A DNA stretch of 64,000 nucleotides from Actinomadura macrotermitis (GTDB lineage Bacteria; Actinomycetota; Actinomycetes; Streptosporangiales; Streptosporangiaceae): positions 372,001 to 436,000 of the forward strand of contig NZ_WEGH01000004.1 of NCBI RefSeq assembly GCF_009604375.1, written 5' to 3'. Position numbers and translations under genes: made by a program. Of the stretch, positions 1 through 8,262 are shown piece after piece; positions within the stretch are counted from its first letter, which is position 1; every line of letters starts with the position of its first letter. The notes below the pieces were generated by a model, which was not told the DNA's origin, did no database searches, and worked only from the letters and a program-made list of their open reading frames with translations.

Positions 1-317
1 AGAAGTACGTGGTCACCAACACGCTGACCGAGGCCGCCTGGAACAACACCGAGATCATCAGCGGTGACGTGCTCGGCGCGCTCCAGGCGCTCAAGGACTC
101 CGAAGGCAAGGACATCGCCATCACCGGCAGCCTCACCCTCGTGCGGTCGCTGCTGGCGGCGGGGCTGCTGGACCGGCTGCAGCTGTTCGTCCACCCCATC
201 GTCGTCGGCAAGGGCGCCCGCTGGTTCGACGGCCTGGACACCGTCAAGCTGAACCTGGCCACGTCCGAGACCTTCACCACCGGCGTGGTCAACCAGATCT
301 ACACCCCGGCCGCCTGA
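1..317 (+). CDS. Dihydrofolate reductase family protein (RibD C-terminal domain), 5' partial
   Basis: The gene enters the window already open; its codon frame begins at base 3 and ends at the TGA at 315-317. The visible 104 residues are the C-terminal half of a RibD-C/DHFR-like fold. The segment DIAITGSLTLVRSLLAAGLL followed by LQLFVHPIVVGKG is the family's signature nucleotide-binding and dimer-strand region, and the tail with FTTGVVNQIY is the usual last strand. Such proteins are NADPH-dependent reductases of unknown substrate in actinomycetes and are often annotated as dihydrofolate reductase without proof. A strong hairpin at 345-379 closes the unit. The family call is firm; the substrate is unknown. 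Confidence 0.85.
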   Translation, partial: KYVVTNTLTEAAWNNTEIISGDVLGALQALKDSEGKDIAITGSLTLVRSLLAAGLLDRLQLFVHPIVVGKGARWFDGLDTVKLNLATSETFTTGVVNQIYTPAA

Positions 318-344
318 ACCGCGCCGAGCCGGCCCCCGGCGGGG

Positions 345-379
345 CCCACCCCGCCACCGCCGAGCGGTGGCGGGGTGGG
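345..379 (+). terminator. GC-rich hairpin after the DHFR-like gene
   Basis: A perfect 16-bp inverted repeat (345-360 and 364-379) with a CGA loop starts 27 bases after the stop codon. There is no T-run after it, which is usual for actinomycete hairpin terminators. Its position fits termination of the gene ending at 317. Confidence 0.7.
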
Positions 380-589
380 CAACCGGACAGGCTCTCATCC
401 ACATGCCGCTCGATCGGCAGCCCCTCGTCCTGCGGCGCATCGCCGGATGGCTGCGCCCCGGTCCGGGGCGGGAGATTTCATGTAGACACTAATGTTTTTC
501 TGGCCGGTTCGGGCCATCCGGATTCGTTGATCGAGTTCGGTGGCGCGGTGACGATGGTTGTGCAAGCGATCTCCACAGAAGGGAGTCTC

Positions 590-805
590 ATGAACCTGGC
601 TCGTCGTGCAGTGATCGCCGCGGCGTTGGTCCTGGCCTCGTCCGGGGTGGCCGTCGGCACCGCCGCCACCGCCAACGCCACGACCTACGGCACATGCTTC
701 CCGAGCGAAGAAGGCCACAGCAAGTACGTCTGGGTACGCAAGCCCGACGGCAAGTGGGGCTACGTCTGGGCCACGTGCCGCAACGGCTGGTGGCGCGACT
801 GGTGA
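590..805 (+). CDS. Small secreted protein, 71 aa
   Basis: The ATG at 590 is chosen because GAAGGGAG lies 6 bases upstream; an in-frame ATG at 527 has no ribosome site. Residues 1-30 form a clear Sec signal peptide: MNLARR, a hydrophobic stretch, then TANA before the predicted cut. The mature part is only about 41 residues. It is rich in Trp, Tyr and Gly (KYVWVRKPDGKWGYVWATC) and has two Cys that could form one disulfide. I do not recognise a named family; short exported actinomycete peptides of this kind are common. The gene stands alone, with an inverted-repeat element about 40 bases downstream. Function unknown. Confidence 0.7.
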   Translation: MNLARRAVIAAALVLASSGVAVGTAATANATTYGTCFPSEEGHSKYVWVRKPDGKWGYVWATCRNGWWRDW

Positions 806-845
806 CCCCGGCGTGACGGCCTTGAGGTCAGGGGTGTGGACCGCT

Positions 846-1089
846 GCTGAGAGCCTGTTTCCGAACCTTTGGCCGTCGGCGGCCCGCTGACCACGGAAGA
901 CGCTTCGCGTTCTCCAGCCGTCACACCGTGACGCCTGGACGTGACGCTAACTCCCGTCTCGGTGATCTCTTCGCCAGGAGCCGTTCGCTCGTCCGTCACG
1001 GTGATGTCCGGGCGAACGGCGGCGTCTACCGCCGTTCCGTCGCACCTGCCGCTGACCTGGCCCGATGGGTTCGGAAACAGGCTCTCAGC
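846..1089. repeat. 244-bp segment bounded by perfect 22-bp inverted repeats (MITE-like)
   Basis: The 22 bases at 846-867 (GCTGAGAGCCTGTTTCCGAA plus CC) are exactly reversed and complemented at 1068-1089, 200 bp apart. The tips resemble the GAGCCTGTTTC ends I associate with some IS5-family elements. No transposase reading frame lies between them and I see no clear target duplication. The right arm runs through the stop codon (1085-1087) of the mutarotase gene, so it supplies that gene's 3' end. It could be a non-autonomous element remnant or a long-range hairpin. Confidence 0.5.
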
Positions 1090-1957
1090 GCCGGACGCTC
1101 AAGGTGACGCCGAACCGGGCCGGTGCGCCCTCGGCGCTCTCCAGCTGCCGGGTGAGGCGGGCGGACTCCACGCAGACGAAGCGGGTGTAGGCGTCGTCGG
1201 CCATGTCGTCCAGGCGGTGCGACAGCTCCACCCCGGGGTTCCAGGTCACCACGTCGCTGACCTCGCGGTGGCGCACCTCGACGACGCGGTCGAGCACCGG
1301 GTCCTTCAGCAGGCTGACCTCCTCGGGGTGGAAGAAGATGCGGTCGACGCGGTCGGGGAAGGACAGCTCGCCGTCCTGCCTGCCGTCGGAGTCGTCGATC
1401 ACCTTGTCGATGTAGCGGTCGCCGAGGCCCGCGACCGTGACCTCGTCGGCCGACCCGACGTGGAAGTAGGAGTGCAGCGCCCCGGTGCTGACGTGGTCGC
1501 CCTCGGCCTGAAGCTCGATCCCGCACTCCTTCCCCAGGGTGTGGCGGGCCGTCAGCACGAAGTCGTGCGGCCACAGCTCGCGGGTCCGCGGGCTGCTGCG
1601 CAGCGTGAAGGTCAGGGACACCGTCTCGTCGTCCTCCTTGTGGGAGGTGAGCTCCCACTCGGAGATGCGGGCGAAGCCGTGACCCGGCTCCCCCGCCCCG
1701 GCGAACCACGGCCAGCAGATGGGCACGCCGCCGCGCACGGCCTTGCCTTCGGCGAAGGCCGATTCCTCGCTCAGCCACAGCACCGGCTGCTCGCCGGCGG
1801 GCTGCCAGGCGATGAGCTGGGCTCCCTGCAGGGTGACGGCGGCCCGCACCCGCGGGTGGTCGATCACGACCAGCGGCAGCCGCCCGATCCGGCGGCGGCT
1901 GATCGTGGACGACAGCTGCTCGGTGACAGGCAGGGAGAACAGGTCTTCTTCGCTCAC
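1085..1957 (-). CDS. D-hexose-6-phosphate mutarotase (aldose 1-epimerase family, YeaD-like)
   Basis: The 290-residue protein belongs to the galactose-mutarotase-like superfamily, YeaD branch, which interconverts alpha and beta anomers of hexose 6-phosphates in the cytoplasm. Family marks are GAQLIAWQPAGEQPVLWLS, the RGGVPICWPWF segment, HGFAR (first active-site His), and LHSYFHVG (second His). A Glu near WNPG in the C-terminal third is the likely base. The GTG at 1957 is chosen over upstream starts because GGGAAGG sits seven bases before it and the homologous region begins just after. The stop codon lies inside the right arm of the 22-bp inverted repeat. The neighbours do not add to the function. 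Confidence 0.88.
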   Translation of the reverse strand: MSEEDLFSLPVTEQLSSTISRRRIGRLPLVVIDHPRVRAAVTLQGAQLIAWQPAGEQPVLWLSEESAFAEGKAVRGGVPICWPWFAGAGEPGHGFARISEWELTSHKEDDETVSLTFTLRSSPRTRELWPHDFVLTARHTLGKECGIELQAEGDHVSTGALHSYFHVGSADEVTVAGLGDRYIDKVIDDSDGRQDGELSFPDRVDRIFFHPEEVSLLKDPVLDRVVEVRHREVSDVVTWNPGVELSHRLDDMADDAYTRFVCVESARLTRQLESAEGAPARFGVTLSVRR

Positions 1958-2336
1958 GGTGCGGCCTTCCCGAACGGATGGTGTCTGGACTTCAGATGAT
2001 CCTCGCTGTCGGGCATACCCATGCCAAGCCACGCTGCGCCCGGCGCGACCGGATGCCGGAAAGGCCGGAGTGGCACAGAACTGCCGGGACGACGGCGGTT
2101 CCCTTGTGAACAAGTGCCGATAATCCGCGCTCCGCCGGCTGGTCCGCCGGCCGACCTGGGCTGGTCTGCCGGGGCGATCGGCGCGCGCCGCGACGGGGGT
2201 TGCCGGTCGCCGGGACGCTGGTTACCGTGCTAGTGAACTTATAGGAAAGCTTACTAATAGTTTCATCGCGCGTCCGGCTCGGGGGACCCACCGCACGTTC
2301 CGTGTGCACCACCGCTCCCGATCGGAAGGAACCCCC
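1958..2336. other. Divergent intergenic region, mutarotase and LPMO
   Basis: No credible gene lies here. It must hold the promoters of two divergent genes. On the plus strand there is a CTTGT-GA-ACAAG dyad (2103-2114) just before GATAAT at 2119-2124, which could be a -10 box. Further right is an unusually AT-rich island (2229-2268) that is annotated separately. Confidence 0.5.
2240..2261. promoter_or_regulatory. AT-rich imperfect palindrome upstream of the LPMO gene
   Basis: The segment TATAGGAAAG-CTTACTAATA is centred on AAGCTT, with 7 of 11 positions symmetrical. It stands out in very GC-rich surroundings about 75 bases before the LPMO start. AGGAAAG-type sites before secreted polysaccharide-degrading genes are something I associate with actinomycetes, so this is a candidate operator. 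No footprint or named regulator can be inferred. Confidence 0.35.
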
Positions 2337-3197
2337 ATGCGCTCCCGCACGAAGGCCGCCGCGGCCGCCGCCACCCTGCCGGCCGCCGCGTCGCTCGCCG
2401 TCCTCGCCCCCGCCTCCCCCGCCGCCGCGCACGGCACGCTGTCCGACCCGCCGAGCCGCGTCTACGTCTGCATGAACGAGGGTCCGGAGAACCCGCGGTC
2501 CGCCGCGTGCAAGGCGGCCGTCGCGACGGCCGGCACCCAGGCGTTCTACGACTGGAACGAGGTGTCGCTGCTGGACGCCGGCGGCCGGCACCGCGAGCTC
2601 ATCCCCGACGGGCAGCTCTGCAGCGCGGGCCGGGCGAAGTACCGCGGCCTGGACCTCCAGCGCGCCGACTGGCCCGCCAAGCGCATCGCGCCGGGGCCGC
2701 TCACCGTCACCTACCACGCGACCGCCCCGCACGCGCAGAGCAACTTCGAGTACTACATCACCCGCCAGGGCTGGGACCCCACCCAGCCGCTGCGCTGGTC
2801 GGACCTGGTGCCGCTGGCCACCTTCACCAAGCAGAACCCCACCACCTTCACCACATGGACGCTGAACATCCCGCAGCGCACCGGGCGGCACCTGATCTAC
2901 TCGATCTGGCAGCGGGTCGTGGGCAGCCAGGAGGCGTTCTACACCTGCTCCGACGTGGACTTCGGCGGGACCGGCGAGCCGACGCCGCCGCCCACCACTC
3001 CCCCGCCCACGCCCACGCCGACCCCGACGCCGACTCCCACGCCGCCGCAGCCCGGCGGTACCTGGACGGCGGGCAAGGCCTACGCCGCCGGCGACCGGGT
3101 GACCTACGGCGGCTCGACCTATGAGTGCCTCCAGGCCCACACCGCGATCGCGGGCTGGGAGCCGCCGAACGTCGCCGCGCTCTGGCGGAAGGTCTGA
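2337..3197 (+). CDS. Secreted lytic polysaccharide monooxygenase (AA10) with CBM5/12
   Basis: This 286-residue copper monooxygenase cleaves chitin (possibly cellulose) oxidatively outside the cell. A signal peptide of about 31 residues ends in AAA, so the mature protein begins with His32 (HGTLSDPPSR). That His supplies the amino-terminal half of the histidine brace. His132 in TAPHAQSNFEYYIT is the second copper ligand and Phe209 (DVDFGG) fits the axial position. A Pro/Thr linker (about 213-238) leads to a 45-residue CBM5/12 with the WTAGKAYAAGDRVTYGG and WEPPNVAALW aromatic motifs. The ATG at 2337 has GGAAGGA upstream. Chitin is the likelier substrate because of the CBM5/12. Confidence 0.93.
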   Translation: MRSRTKAAAAAATLPAAASLAVLAPASPAAAHGTLSDPPSRVYVCMNEGPENPRSAACKAAVATAGTQAFYDWNEVSLLDAGGRHRELIPDGQLCSAGRAKYRGLDLQRADWPAKRIAPGPLTVTYHATAPHAQSNFEYYITRQGWDPTQPLRWSDLVPLATFTKQNPTTFTTWTLNIPQRTGRHLIYSIWQRVVGSQEAFYTCSDVDFGGTGEPTPPPTTPPPTPTPTPTPTPTPPQPGGTWTAGKAYAAGDRVTYGGSTYECLQAHTAIAGWEPPNVAALWRKV

Positions 3198-3201
3198 GCG
3201 G

Positions 3202-3768
3202 GTGAGGTACGGCGTGCTGGCGGTGGCCGCCGCGTGCGTCCTGCTGCTGTTCGCCCAGTGCGGGGCCGCCGGCGGCGCGCCGTCCGGCCCCGCCCCGGCG
3301 CGCGGCGGCCGCGGCTTCAACGCCACCGACGTGATGTTCCTGCAGATGATGCTCCCGCACCAGGCGCAGGGCGTGCGGCTGGTGCGGCTGGCCCGGCGGC
3401 ACGCCGTGCGGCCCGAGACCGCGACGCTCGCGGCGGCGATCGAGAGCACCGAGCTCGCCGAGGCCGGCGGCATGGCGGACCGGCTGCGCGGCTGGCGCCG
3501 CCCCCGGACCGCGCCGGCGCACGCGCACGCCGCCCACGGCGGAATGCCGCAGACCAGCGACGCCGAGCTGCGCGCGCTCGACCGCGTTCCGGACGACCGC
3601 TTCGAGCGCGCGTTCCTCAACCTGCTGATCGCCCACCAGGACGACGCCGTCCAGCTGGCCCGGCTGGAGAACCGCGGCGGCGAGGACGCCTGGACCCGGC
3701 GGTTGGCCGAGCGCGTCACCCGATCCCGGTCGGCCGAAATCTCGCGAATGCTGGCGCTCCTCCGCTGA
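3202..3768 (+). CDS. DUF305 family membrane-anchored/exported protein
   Basis: The 188-residue protein starts with one hydrophobic segment (YGVLAVAAACVLLLFAQCG) followed by a DUF305 ferritin-like helical domain. Family motifs occur twice: VMFLQMMLPHQAQGVRLVRLA near residue 45 and FLNLLIAHQDDAVQLARLE near 140. Each carries the conserved Met and His; the common second His of MxxHH is replaced by Gln here. The Cys after FAQ is not a good lipobox, so a membrane anchor or cleaved signal is more likely. The GTG start overlaps the end of the LPMO gene's ribosome region, only 4 bases after its stop. Members are often linked to copper, which would suit an LPMO neighbour, but that is inference. Confidence 0.8.
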   Translation: MRYGVLAVAAACVLLLFAQCGAAGGAPSGPAPARGGRGFNATDVMFLQMMLPHQAQGVRLVRLARRHAVRPETATLAAAIESTELAEAGGMADRLRGWRRPRTAPAHAHAAHGGMPQTSDAELRALDRVPDDRFERAFLNLLIAHQDDAVQLARLENRGGEDAWTRRLAERVTRSRSAEISRMLALLR

Positions 3769-3823
3769 GTTCCGCGGCGACGGGTAGTCAACCCCTTGTC
3801 GCCGCAACGGAAGGACCCCGGAC

Positions 3824-4630
3824 ATGTCCACCTCCCGCACCATCGCCATCGCAGGCGGGCGCCTGCATTACGAGGTCCGCGGCTCGGGCCCGCTGCTGGT
3901 CCTCACCGGATCGCCGATGGAGGGCGCGCTCTTCGTGCCGCTCGCCGACCTGCTCGCCGACGAGCGCACCGTCGTCACCCACGACCCGCGGGGCATCGGG
4001 CACAGCGTCCTGGACGACCCCGCACAGGACTCCACCCCCGACCTTCGCGCGGACGACCTCGCCGCCCTGCTGGACGCGCTCGGCGCCGAGACCGCCGACG
4101 TGTTCGGCAGCAGCGGCGGCGCGGTGTCGGCCCTCGCGCTGGCCGCGCGGCACCCCGGGCGGGTGCGGACGCTGGTCGCGCACGAGCCGCCCCTGATAGA
4201 GCTGCTCCCCGACGCCGCCGGGCAGCGCGCCACCGTCGACGACATGACCGAGACCTTCCGCCGGGAAGGCGTGGAGGCGGCGTGGCGCAAGTTCATGAGC
4301 TACGCCGGGTTCGACAGCGACGACGCCGGCCCGCCGCCCGCCGCCTCCCCCGAGCGGGCCAGGGCCGACGGCGCCCGCTTCTTCGGCCACGAGATGCGGG
4401 GCACCGCCCGGTACGTGCCCGACGTCGCCGCCGTGACGGCCGGCGCCGCCCGGGTCGTCGTCGGCGTCGGCGCCGGATCGGGCGCCCTGGTCACCTACCG
4501 CACCTCCGTGGCGCTGGCCGAACGGCTCGGCACGCCACCGGTCGAGTTCCCCGGCGACCACGCCGGTTTCCTCGGGCAGACCAAGGAGTTCGCGGACGCG
4601 TTGCGGCGGGTGCTGGCCGGCGGTCTCTGA
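3824..4630 (+). CDS. Alpha/beta hydrolase
   Basis: This is a 268-residue single-domain alpha/beta hydrolase. The nucleophile elbow GSSGG places the catalytic Ser at residue 97, the HDPRGIGHS segment is the usual strand-4/oxyanion region, and GDHAGF near residue 246 carries the catalytic His. The acid is probably an Asp or Glu near 215-235 but is not obvious. GGAAGGA lies eight bases before the ATG. There is no signal peptide, so the protein is cytoplasmic. The substrate is unknown; the family includes esterases, haloperoxidase-like proteins and lactonases. A weak hairpin follows. Confidence 0.85.
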   Translation: MSTSRTIAIAGGRLHYEVRGSGPLLVLTGSPMEGALFVPLADLLADERTVVTHDPRGIGHSVLDDPAQDSTPDLRADDLAALLDALGAETADVFGSSGGAVSALALAARHPGRVRTLVAHEPPLIELLPDAAGQRATVDDMTETFRREGVEAAWRKFMSYAGFDSDDAGPPPAASPERARADGARFFGHEMRGTARYVPDVAAVTAGAARVVVGVGAGSGALVTYRTSVALAERLGTPPVEFPGDHAGFLGQTKEFADALRRVLAGGL

Positions 4631-4643
4631 GCACTTCCCGGCC

Positions 4644-4664
4644 GTCGCCCTCACCGTGGGCGAC
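4644..4664 (+). terminator. Weak hairpin after the hydrolase gene
   Basis: GTCGCCC (4644-4650) pairs with GGGCGAC (4658-4664) around a seven-base loop, 13 bases after the stop at 4630. There is no T-run. The position is right, but the stem is short and GC-rich DNA gives such stems by chance. Confidence 0.35.
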
Positions 4665-4784
4665 CGGGCACGCACGGGACCCATACGAACCGGGCGCCGG
4701 TATCAACCGGTTAACAAAACGGACGCGCCGAATGCGCACCCGGCCCCCATCCCACGGCGGTCCGGGACGACCATAATCCGTGCG

Positions 4785-6467
4785 ATGTCCAGCGATCCGG
4801 GTCCGTCGCCGAGCGACGACCAGTGGCTGGCCGAAAGCCTCCGGGAGGGACGTCCGGGGGCCGTCGGCCACGTCTACAACGTTTATGGCCCGCAGCTCAT
4901 CGCCTATGCGGGCGAGCTCATCGGCGACCAGGTGAAGGCCGTCGAGATCGTCCGTGCGACGCTCATCTCCCTTCGCGACAACCCGGCCACGGTCGCGCAG
5001 CCGGAGGGGATGCGCGAATGGCTGACCGGCCTCGTCCGTGAGAAGTGCGTCCGGCTGATCACGACGTCGCAAAAGGGTGCTCCCGTGCTGCCCGCGCCCG
5101 TGGTGGACGAGCCCGCGGCGGCGGCACCCGCGGCACCCGAGCCCACGGTGCCCGAGCCCACAGTGCCCGAGCCCACGGTGCCCGAGCCCGCGGCGGCCGA
5201 GCCTGTGGCGCCCGAGCCCGCGGCGCCGGATGAGCGGACGGCAGGGGCCGGACCAGCGGGGGCTGGGCCTGTGCCGACCGCGGCCGCATCGGGCGGCCCG
5301 GAAGCAGCCGAGCCGGCGACGGCCGCCGCGGACAAGCGGGCGGCAGAGCCCGAACCGGCGGCGACCGGTCTTACCAAGGCCAGGCTCGCGGCTGCGGCGG
5401 CAGCAGCGGCCGCTGCTGCGGCGACGGCGGAGGACAAGCGGGTGGCGGGGGCCGGGTCGGCGGCGTCCGAACCGGCGGCGACCGGGGCGGCGCCGACCGG
5501 GCCCGCAGTGGCCGGGCCTCCGGCAGCGGCAGGCGGTCAGGGGGCGGCGCCCGAACCGGCGGCGTCCGCTCCTGCAGCGACCGGGCCCGCGGCGGCCGGG
5601 ACCGCGGCAGCCGCGGCAGCCGCCTGGGCGGCGGCGACCGGGGCGGAGAAGCGAGGGACGGGACCCGAACCGGCGGCGGCCGTCGCTTCCGCCACGGCCA
5701 CCACGCCGCTGCCGCCCGCCGGACCGCTGCGGAACGGCGCGCGGCCTGCGCCCCGGCGGCTGGGGAAGCCGGGACGCAAGGCCAAGGCCATGGGCGCCGC
5801 CGGGCTCGCCGGTCTCCTGGTGGCGGCCGGGGCCGTGATCCTCTGGCCGGATTCCGGCGGGCACGCCAAGCGGACGCCCGCGCCGCTGGCGGGCGGGACC
5901 GTCGGCGACGACACCGGGGTGACGCCCGGTCCCGGAACCGGCGGCACCACGCCGCCGGGCTCGCAGACGCCCCCGGCGACGGGGCCGGGCGCGTCGCCGA
6001 CCACGCCGTCCTCCGGATCGCCGTCCGGAGCACCGCCCGGGTCCCCCTCGGCGACGCCGACGACCCCCGGGGCGCCCACCCCCGCGCCGACGACGCCCTC
6101 GGCGCCCGCGCCGACCCGCAAGCCGCCGCCCACCAAGCGGCCGCCCACGGTGCCGTCCGGCCCCGGCCGGCTGGTCGTCAACGACGGCGCCTGCCGCGGC
6201 ATCGGCGTCGCCGGGCTCCCCCGGACCTGTTACGTCCGGCTCTCGGCCTCCGGCGGGTCCGTGCGCTGGTCGGTGGCGTCGGTGAGCTCCAGCATCGGCC
6301 GCGTCCGGGCGTCCGGCGCCGGAACGCTGTCGAGCGGGCAGTCCACCAGCGTCGCGGTGACCGTCATCTCCACCGTGCGGTGCTACGCCCTGGGCGGCGG
6401 GTCGGGCAGCGTCTCGTTCGCGCCGGGCGGTTCCGCGCGGATCTCCTACACCTGCTGGATGCGCTGA
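4785..6467 (+). CDS. Membrane protein with sigma-70 region-2-like N-terminus, Ala/Pro linker, one TM and an extracellular Cys domain
   Basis: This 560-residue protein has four parts. Residues 1-95 resemble the region-2 helices of ECF sigma factors (DDQWLAESLREGRPGAVGHV, LIGDQVKAVEIVRATLISLR), but no region 4 follows. Residues about 100-325 are a low-complexity Ala/Pro/Glu spacer with pentapeptide repeats. A single membrane helix (about 335-356, AAGLAGLLVAAGAVILW) is followed by a Pro/Thr/Ser stalk and a final 100-residue domain with four Cys, probably exported and Ig/BACON-like. The ATG at 4785 begins just before the sigma-like region. With no region 4, promoter recognition is unlikely; a sensing or scaffold role is possible. 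The domain order is clear, the function is not. Confidence 0.75.
   Translation: MSSDPGPSPSDDQWLAESLREGRPGAVGHVYNVYGPQLIAYAGELIGDQVKAVEIVRATLISLRDNPATVAQPEGMREWLTGLVREKCVRLITTSQKGAPVLPAPVVDEPAAAAPAAPEPTVPEPTVPEPTVPEPAAAEPVAPEPAAPDERTAGAGPAGAGPVPTAAASGGPEAAEPATAAADKRAAEPEPAATGLTKARLAAAAAAAAAAAATAEDKRVAGAGSAASEPAATGAAPTGPAVAGPPAAAGGQGAAPEPAASAPAATGPAAAGTAAAAAAAWAAATGAEKRGTGPEPAAAVASATATTPLPPAGPLRNGARPAPRRLGKPGRKAKAMGAAGLAGLLVAAGAVILWPDSGGHAKRTPAPLAGGTVGDDTGVTPGPGTGGTTPPGSQTPPATGPGASPTTPSSGSPSGAPPGSPSATPTTPGAPTPAPTTPSAPAPTRKPPPTKRPPTVPSGPGRLVVNDGACRGIGVAGLPRTCYVRLSASGGSVRWSVASVSSSIGRVRASGAGTLSSGQSTSVAVTVISTVRCYALGGGSGSVSFAPGGSARISYTCWMR
5136..5225 (+). repeat. Six 15-bp coding repeats
   Basis: Six consecutive 15-bp units, CCCGAGCCCACGGTG and close variants, encode the pentapeptides PEPTV (three times), PEPAA, AEPVA and PEPAA in the linker of the sigma-like membrane protein. 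The first three differ by one base, which suggests recent slippage. Copy number may vary between strains. Confidence 0.85.
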
Positions 6468-6474
6468 CGGCCCG

Positions 6475-8163
6475 TCAGGGCGCGGGCTGCGGCCAGGCGA
6501 CGCGGCCTTCGGGCTCGGCCTGGCGCGGCCCGGCGGCGAGCCAGCGGTGCACGATCTTGCCGGTGGCGTTGCGCGGCAGCTCGGCCAGGAAGTGCACGTC
6601 GCGCGGGACGGCGTAGCGGGCGACCTGGGCGTGCACGTGGGCGCGCAGCGCGTCCGGGTCGGGCTCGGCGCCGGGCGCCGGCACCACGTAGGCGGCGAGG
6701 CGCTGCCCCCACACCGGGTCGGGCACGCCGACGACGGCGACCTCGCGCACCTCGGGCAGCCGCAGCAGCGCGTCCTCGACCTCGCGCGGGAGGACGTTCT
6801 CGCCGCCCGACACCACCATGCCGTCGGTGCGGCCGTCCACGAACAGCAGGCCGCGGTGGTCGATGTGGCCGAGGTCGCCGGTGGCCAGCAGCCCGCCGCG
6901 GACCTCGACCGGCTCGCCGCCGGTGTAGCCCTCGAAGACCAGCTCGTTGGCGGCGTGGATGTGCCCGATGGTGGCGCGGCCGACGGGGCGGCCCTCCTCG
7001 TCCAGGACGGCGAGCGCGGTGTTGCGCGGCGGCCGGCCCGCGGTGCGCGGGTCGGCGCGCAGGTCGCGCGGGGTGGCGATGGACACCCAGGACGCCTCGG
7101 TGGACCCGTAGACGTTGTAGAGGCGGTCGCCGAAGGCGTCCATGAAGCGGGTGGCCAGGTCGCCGGGCAGCGCGGCGCCGCTCAGCGCGACGATGCGCAG
7201 GCCCGAGGTGTCGTGGGCGGCGCGCACCCGCGGCGGCAGGTCCAGGACGCGCTGGAGCATGACCGGGACGGCGAACACCACCGCGTCGCGGTGCGCGGCG
7301 ATCGCGGCGAGGGTGGCGACGGGGTCGAAGCGGCGGTGGAGCACCACCGGGGCGCGCAGCGCCCAGGCCATCTGCAGCGCGGCGTAGCCCCAGGTGTGGA
7401 ACAGCGGCGCCTCGATGATCATCGTCTGGCGGGCGCGCAGCGGGATCCGCGAGGTCATCGAGGCGAGCGGCCACAGGCCCGGGCGGGGCGGGCGGCGGGC
7501 GCCCTTGGGCCGGCCGGTGGTGCCGGACGACAGCATGATCGTGCGGCCCTGCACCTGCGGCGGGGAGATCGTCCCGGCGGGGGTGGCCTGCACGATCTGG
7601 TCCAGGGTCGGGCCGAGCCCGGGGCCCGGCGGCCGGTCGGCCCACACGATGGTGCGGCGCAGCGCGATCGGCGCGGCGGCGAGCAGCGGCGCGAACTCGG
7701 CGTCGGCGACCAGCAGGTCCATGCGCAGCTCGCCGAGGACGGCGCGCACCTGCCCGGCGCCGAAGCCGGTGTTCAGCAGCACCACCTCCACGCCGCGCTT
7801 GCTGCACGCCAGCAGGGTCTCCACCAGGCCGCGGTGGTTGCGGCAGAGCACGCCGACGCGGGGGCGCGGGCCGTCCAGCGGCAGCCCGGCGGCCAGGCGG
7901 GTGGAGCGGGTGTCCAGCTCGGCGAAGGTGAGGGTGCCCGCGTCGTCGATGAGGGCGGGCCGGTTCGGGCCGCGCGCGGCGCCGGCGGCGATCAGCCCGG
8001 CGAGCGTGGTGCCCCAGCGGCGGTAGGCGCCGATGTGGGCGGGGATGCGCTGCGGGGGGCCGGACAGGATGAGGCCGGTGCGGAGCAGCAGCGCGGTGAG
8101 ATCGCGCACGTGCCCGGCGCGCCGGCGCGGCCCGGGGCGGTAAGCGGGTCTGGCGTGCACCAC
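6475..8163 (-). CDS. Acyl-CoA synthetase / AMP-dependent ligase (FadD-like)
   Basis: A 562-residue adenylate-forming ligase. The core motifs are present in order: P-loop MLSSGTTGRPKGARR (A3), NVYGSTEASW (A5), LLATGDLGHID (A7), the hinge region VSGGENVLPREVEDAL (A8), and PRNATGKIVHR with the catalytic Lys (A10). It would activate a fatty or aromatic acid to its CoA thioester in two steps through an acyl-AMP. The start is a GTG at 8163 behind GGAGGAGG. The gene diverges from the thiolase/FadB operon, which could degrade its product. Its stop and that of the convergent sigma-like gene are the two ends of one 13-base palindrome (6465-6477), leaving seven bases between the genes. Chain-length preference cannot be read. 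Confidence 0.9.
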   Translation of the reverse strand: MVHARPAYRPGPRRRAGHVRDLTALLLRTGLILSGPPQRIPAHIGAYRRWGTTLAGLIAAGAARGPNRPALIDDAGTLTFAELDTRSTRLAAGLPLDGPRPRVGVLCRNHRGLVETLLACSKRGVEVVLLNTGFGAGQVRAVLGELRMDLLVADAEFAPLLAAAPIALRRTIVWADRPPGPGLGPTLDQIVQATPAGTISPPQVQGRTIMLSSGTTGRPKGARRPPRPGLWPLASMTSRIPLRARQTMIIEAPLFHTWGYAALQMAWALRAPVVLHRRFDPVATLAAIAAHRDAVVFAVPVMLQRVLDLPPRVRAAHDTSGLRIVALSGAALPGDLATRFMDAFGDRLYNVYGSTEASWVSIATPRDLRADPRTAGRPPRNTALAVLDEEGRPVGRATIGHIHAANELVFEGYTGGEPVEVRGGLLATGDLGHIDHRGLLFVDGRTDGMVVSGGENVLPREVEDALLRLPEVREVAVVGVPDPVWGQRLAAYVVPAPGAEPDPDALRAHVHAQVARYAVPRDVHFLAELPRNATGKIVHRWLAAGPRQAEPEGRVAWPQPAP

Positions 8164-8262
8164 CGCGCCTCCTCCGGTGATTTACCCGCACGCTACCCAC
8201 GGGGCGATAGGTGGACAAGGGGCACCGGCGCCCTTGACAGCCGGTCAGTGGCCGCCGCACAG

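Noticed and set aside
846..1089. The 22-bp inverted repeats as a simple terminator
   Set aside because: A 200-base loop is far too long for an intrinsic terminator, so a mobile-element relic is preferred though not proven.
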